DNA of 64,000 nucleotides from Chryseobacterium aquaeductus (GTDB taxonomy: Bacteria > Bacteroidota > Bacteroidia > Flavobacteriales > Weeksellaceae): assembly GCF_905175375.1 (NCBI RefSeq), contig NZ_CAJIMS010000001.1, positions 1,116,001-1,180,000 on the forward strand, written 5' to 3'. The position numbers and the translations under genes are program-made. The first letter of the stretch is position 1. Every line of letters begins with the position of its first letter. The notes under the pieces are model-generated. The model did no database searches. It saw nothing but the letters and a program-made list of their open reading frames with translations, and was not told where the DNA came from. Below are positions 62,293 to 64,000 of this stretch, in pieces.

Positions 62293-64000
62293 TTATTTCA
62301 ATTTTTTCTTCACAGCGACTTCTTCGTATACTTCGAGAATGTCGTACTGTTCGATGTCGTTGTAGCCTTTCAGGTTTAATCCGCATTCGTAGCCTTTTGT
62401 AACTTCTCTTACATCGTCTTTGAAACGTTTTAAACTTTCCAGCTCACCATCGAATTTCACAATACCGTCTCTTAGTAATCTTACTTTCGACTGTCTTGTT
62501 ACTTTCCCAGTAAGAACCATACAACCTGCAATGGTACCAATCTTAGAAATCTTGAAGACTTCACGGATCTCTACATTACCAATCACCTGCTCCTGAATTT
62601 CCGGAGAAAGCATTCCCTCCATCGCTTCTTTTACCTCATCGATTGCCTTATAGATTACAGAATAGGTTCTGATTTCGATTTCTTCACGATCTGCCAACTC
62701 TTTTGCATTCGCACCAGCTCTAACGTTGAATCCGATGATAATTGCATCTGAAGCCGCAGCTAAGTTGATATCCGACTCAGTGATCTGTCCTACACCAGAG
62801 TGTAGAATGTTTACACTTATTTCTTCTGTTGACAATCTCTGTAACTGATCAGAAAGTGCTTCTACTGAACCATCCACGTCACCTTTTAAGATAATATTCA
62901 ATTCCTTGAATTCTCCTAAAGCGATACGTCTACCCAATTCTTCAAGCGTCGTATGTTTCTTGGTTCTGATAGAAAGTTCTCTTTGTAACTGCTCTCTCTT
63001 GTTAGCGATCGCTTTACCTTCACTTTCGTCTGCATATACTCTGAATTTATCACCAGCAGTTGGCGCACCGTCAAGACCTAAGATCGTTGCCGGAATAGAA
63101 GGACCTGCTTCTTCAAGGTTTTTTCCTCTTTCATCAAGTAAAGCTTTTACTTTACCATGATTTTTACCTGCTACTACATAATCTCCAACTTTCAAAGTTC
63201 CGCTTTGTACCAACATGGTTGCTACATAACCTCTACCTTTATCAAGAGATGCTTCAATTACTACACCTTGTGCAGCACGATCAGGATTTGCTTTTAATTC
63301 AAGCATTTCTGCCTGAAGCAATACTTTCTCTAATAAGGTATCCATATTGTTACCCATTTTAGCTGAAATTTCCTGCGCCTGAACATTTCCACCCCATTCT
63401 TCTACAAGAATGTTCATTCCTGAAAGCTGTTGACGTACGTTATCAGGATTAGCATTTGGTTTATCCACCTTGTTGATTGCAATAATCATTGGTACACCCG
63501 CCGCTTGTGCGTGAGAAATAGCTTCTTTCGTCTGAGGCATTACATCATCATCTGCAGCAATTACAATGATTGCAATATCAGTAATCTGTGCACCTCTCGC
63601 TCTCATCGCCGTAAAGGCCTCGTGACCTGGTGTATCTAAGAATGTAATTCTCTGACCGTTCTCCAACTGTACATTGTATGCACCGATATGCTGAGTAATT
63701 CCACCTGATTCACCTGCGATAACGTTTGTTTTTCGCACGTAATCCAATAGTGATGTCTTACCGTGATCTACGTGTCCCATTACAGTAACAACAGGCGCTC
63801 TGGAAACCAGACTTTCTTCAGTATCGATATCTTCTTCTGAATCCGATTCTTCTAGATCAGCATCAGAGAATTCAATTTTAAATCCGAATTCGTCGGCTAC
63901 TAATAATAAGGTATCAGCTTCCAATCTTTGGTTCATGGTAACCATTACACCAAGAGAGAAACAAGCAGAAATAACTTCAGTTGCGCTTACATCCATCAAA
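62293..64000 (-). CDS. infB: Translation initiation factor IF-2 (partial)
   Basis: IF-2 is the GTPase that places initiator tRNA in the P site. The visible 569 codons cover the C-terminal part: the last residues of the N-terminal domain ([20 protein letters not shown]), then the G domain with [20 protein letters not shown] and NKVDKPN, domain II and the C-terminal [26 protein letters not shown] block. The gene extends beyond 64000; the apparent TTG start at the edge is not the true start. Confidence 0.97.
   Translation of the reverse strand, partial: LMDVSATEVISACFSLGVMVTMNQRLEADTLLLVADEFGFKIEFSDADLEESDSEEDIDTEESLVSRAPVVTVMGHVDHGKTSLLDYVRKTNVIAGESGGITQHIGAYNVQLENGQRITFLDTPGHEAFTAMRARGAQITDIAIIVIAADDDVMPQTKEAISHAQAAGVPMIIAINKVDKPNANPDNVRQQLSGMNILVEEWGGNVQAQEISAKMGNNMDTLLEKVLLQAEMLELKANPDRAAQGVVIEASLDKGRGYVATMLVQSGTLKVGDYVVAGKNHGKVKALLDERGKNLEEAGPSIPATILGLDGAPTAGDKFRVYADESEGKAIANKREQLQRELSIRTKKHTTLEELGRRIALGEFKELNIILKGDVDGSVEALSDQLQRLSTEEISVNILHSGVGQITESDINLAAASDAIIIGFNVRAGANAKELADREEIEIRTYSVIYKAIDEVKEAMEGMLSPEIQEQVIGNVEIREVFKISKIGTIAGCMVLTGKVTRQSKVRLLRDGIVKFDGELESLKRFKDDVREVTKGYECGLNLKGYNDIEQYDILEVYEEVAVKKKLK

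Overview
The window is an AT-rich chromosomal segment from a Bacteroidota bacterium of the class Flavobacteriia, most likely Chryseobacterium or a close relative in the Weeksellaceae. The evidence is a SusC/SusD nutrient-uptake locus, a subtilase with a type IX secretion (T9SS) C-terminal sorting domain, GLPGLI-family and GYDIA-family proteins, a bacillithiol gene (bshC), many Bacteroidota lipoproteins and flavobacterial-type promoters (TTTG/TTG, 19-20 nt spacer, TAnnTTTG). The genus call is inference; no rRNA gene is present.

Region 1 (1-9775, minus strand) is the S10-spc ribosomal operon, read right to left: rplC-D-W-B-rpsS-rplV-rpsC-rplP-rpmC-rpsQ-rplN-X-E-rpsN-H-rplF-R-rpsE-rpmD-rplO-secY (secY runs off the left edge). 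It starts from its own promoter in front of rplC. Region 2 (9876-15085) separates this operon from rpsJ. It holds three plus-strand genes for exported proteins of unknown function (a small Cys-rich protein, a TIM-barrel-like lipoprotein and an 899-residue protein) and a GLPGLI-family gene on the minus strand. Region 3 (15161-18630) is the str operon rpsL-rpsG-fusA-rpsJ, with a strong promoter and a strong terminator after rpsJ; no tuf gene is present.

Region 4 (18765-37543) is a mixed housekeeping and envelope region: a membrane glycosyltransferase-like protein, dps, pncB, a YciI-like lipoprotein, a DUF5995-type protein, rmuC, a SPOUT rRNA/tRNA methyltransferase, a small lipoprotein, a two-gene membrane protein/lipoprotein operon, 5-formyl-THF cyclo-ligase, trhO with an extra C-terminal barrel, an HtrA protease, ridA, lptD, an N-acetylmuramoyl-L-alanine amidase, three tRNA-Glu genes and rpsT. 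Region 5 (37623-42331, minus) concerns metals and redox: YHS lipoprotein-SCO protein-exported superoxide dismutase, and Fur-family regulator-Zn/Cd P-type ATPase-small CxGKC protein.

Region 6 (42431-52191) carries aroQ, a SMI1/KNR4 protein, pckA, a GYDIA kinase, fabD, a LysM/periplasmic-binding fusion, bshC and a putative porin. Region 7 (52286-59594) is a SusC-SusD-lipoprotein operon divergent from a secreted subtilase, which suggests peptide or protein scavenging. Region 8 holds a complete IS256-family insertion sequence (about 59748-61109), one exported orphan protein and, at the right edge, infB (partial).

The least explained material is the three-gene exported module lodged between rpsJ and rplC. 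Next are the TrhO fusion, the regulated membrane-protein operon at 26185-27999 and the long hairpin inside the left end of the insertion sequence.
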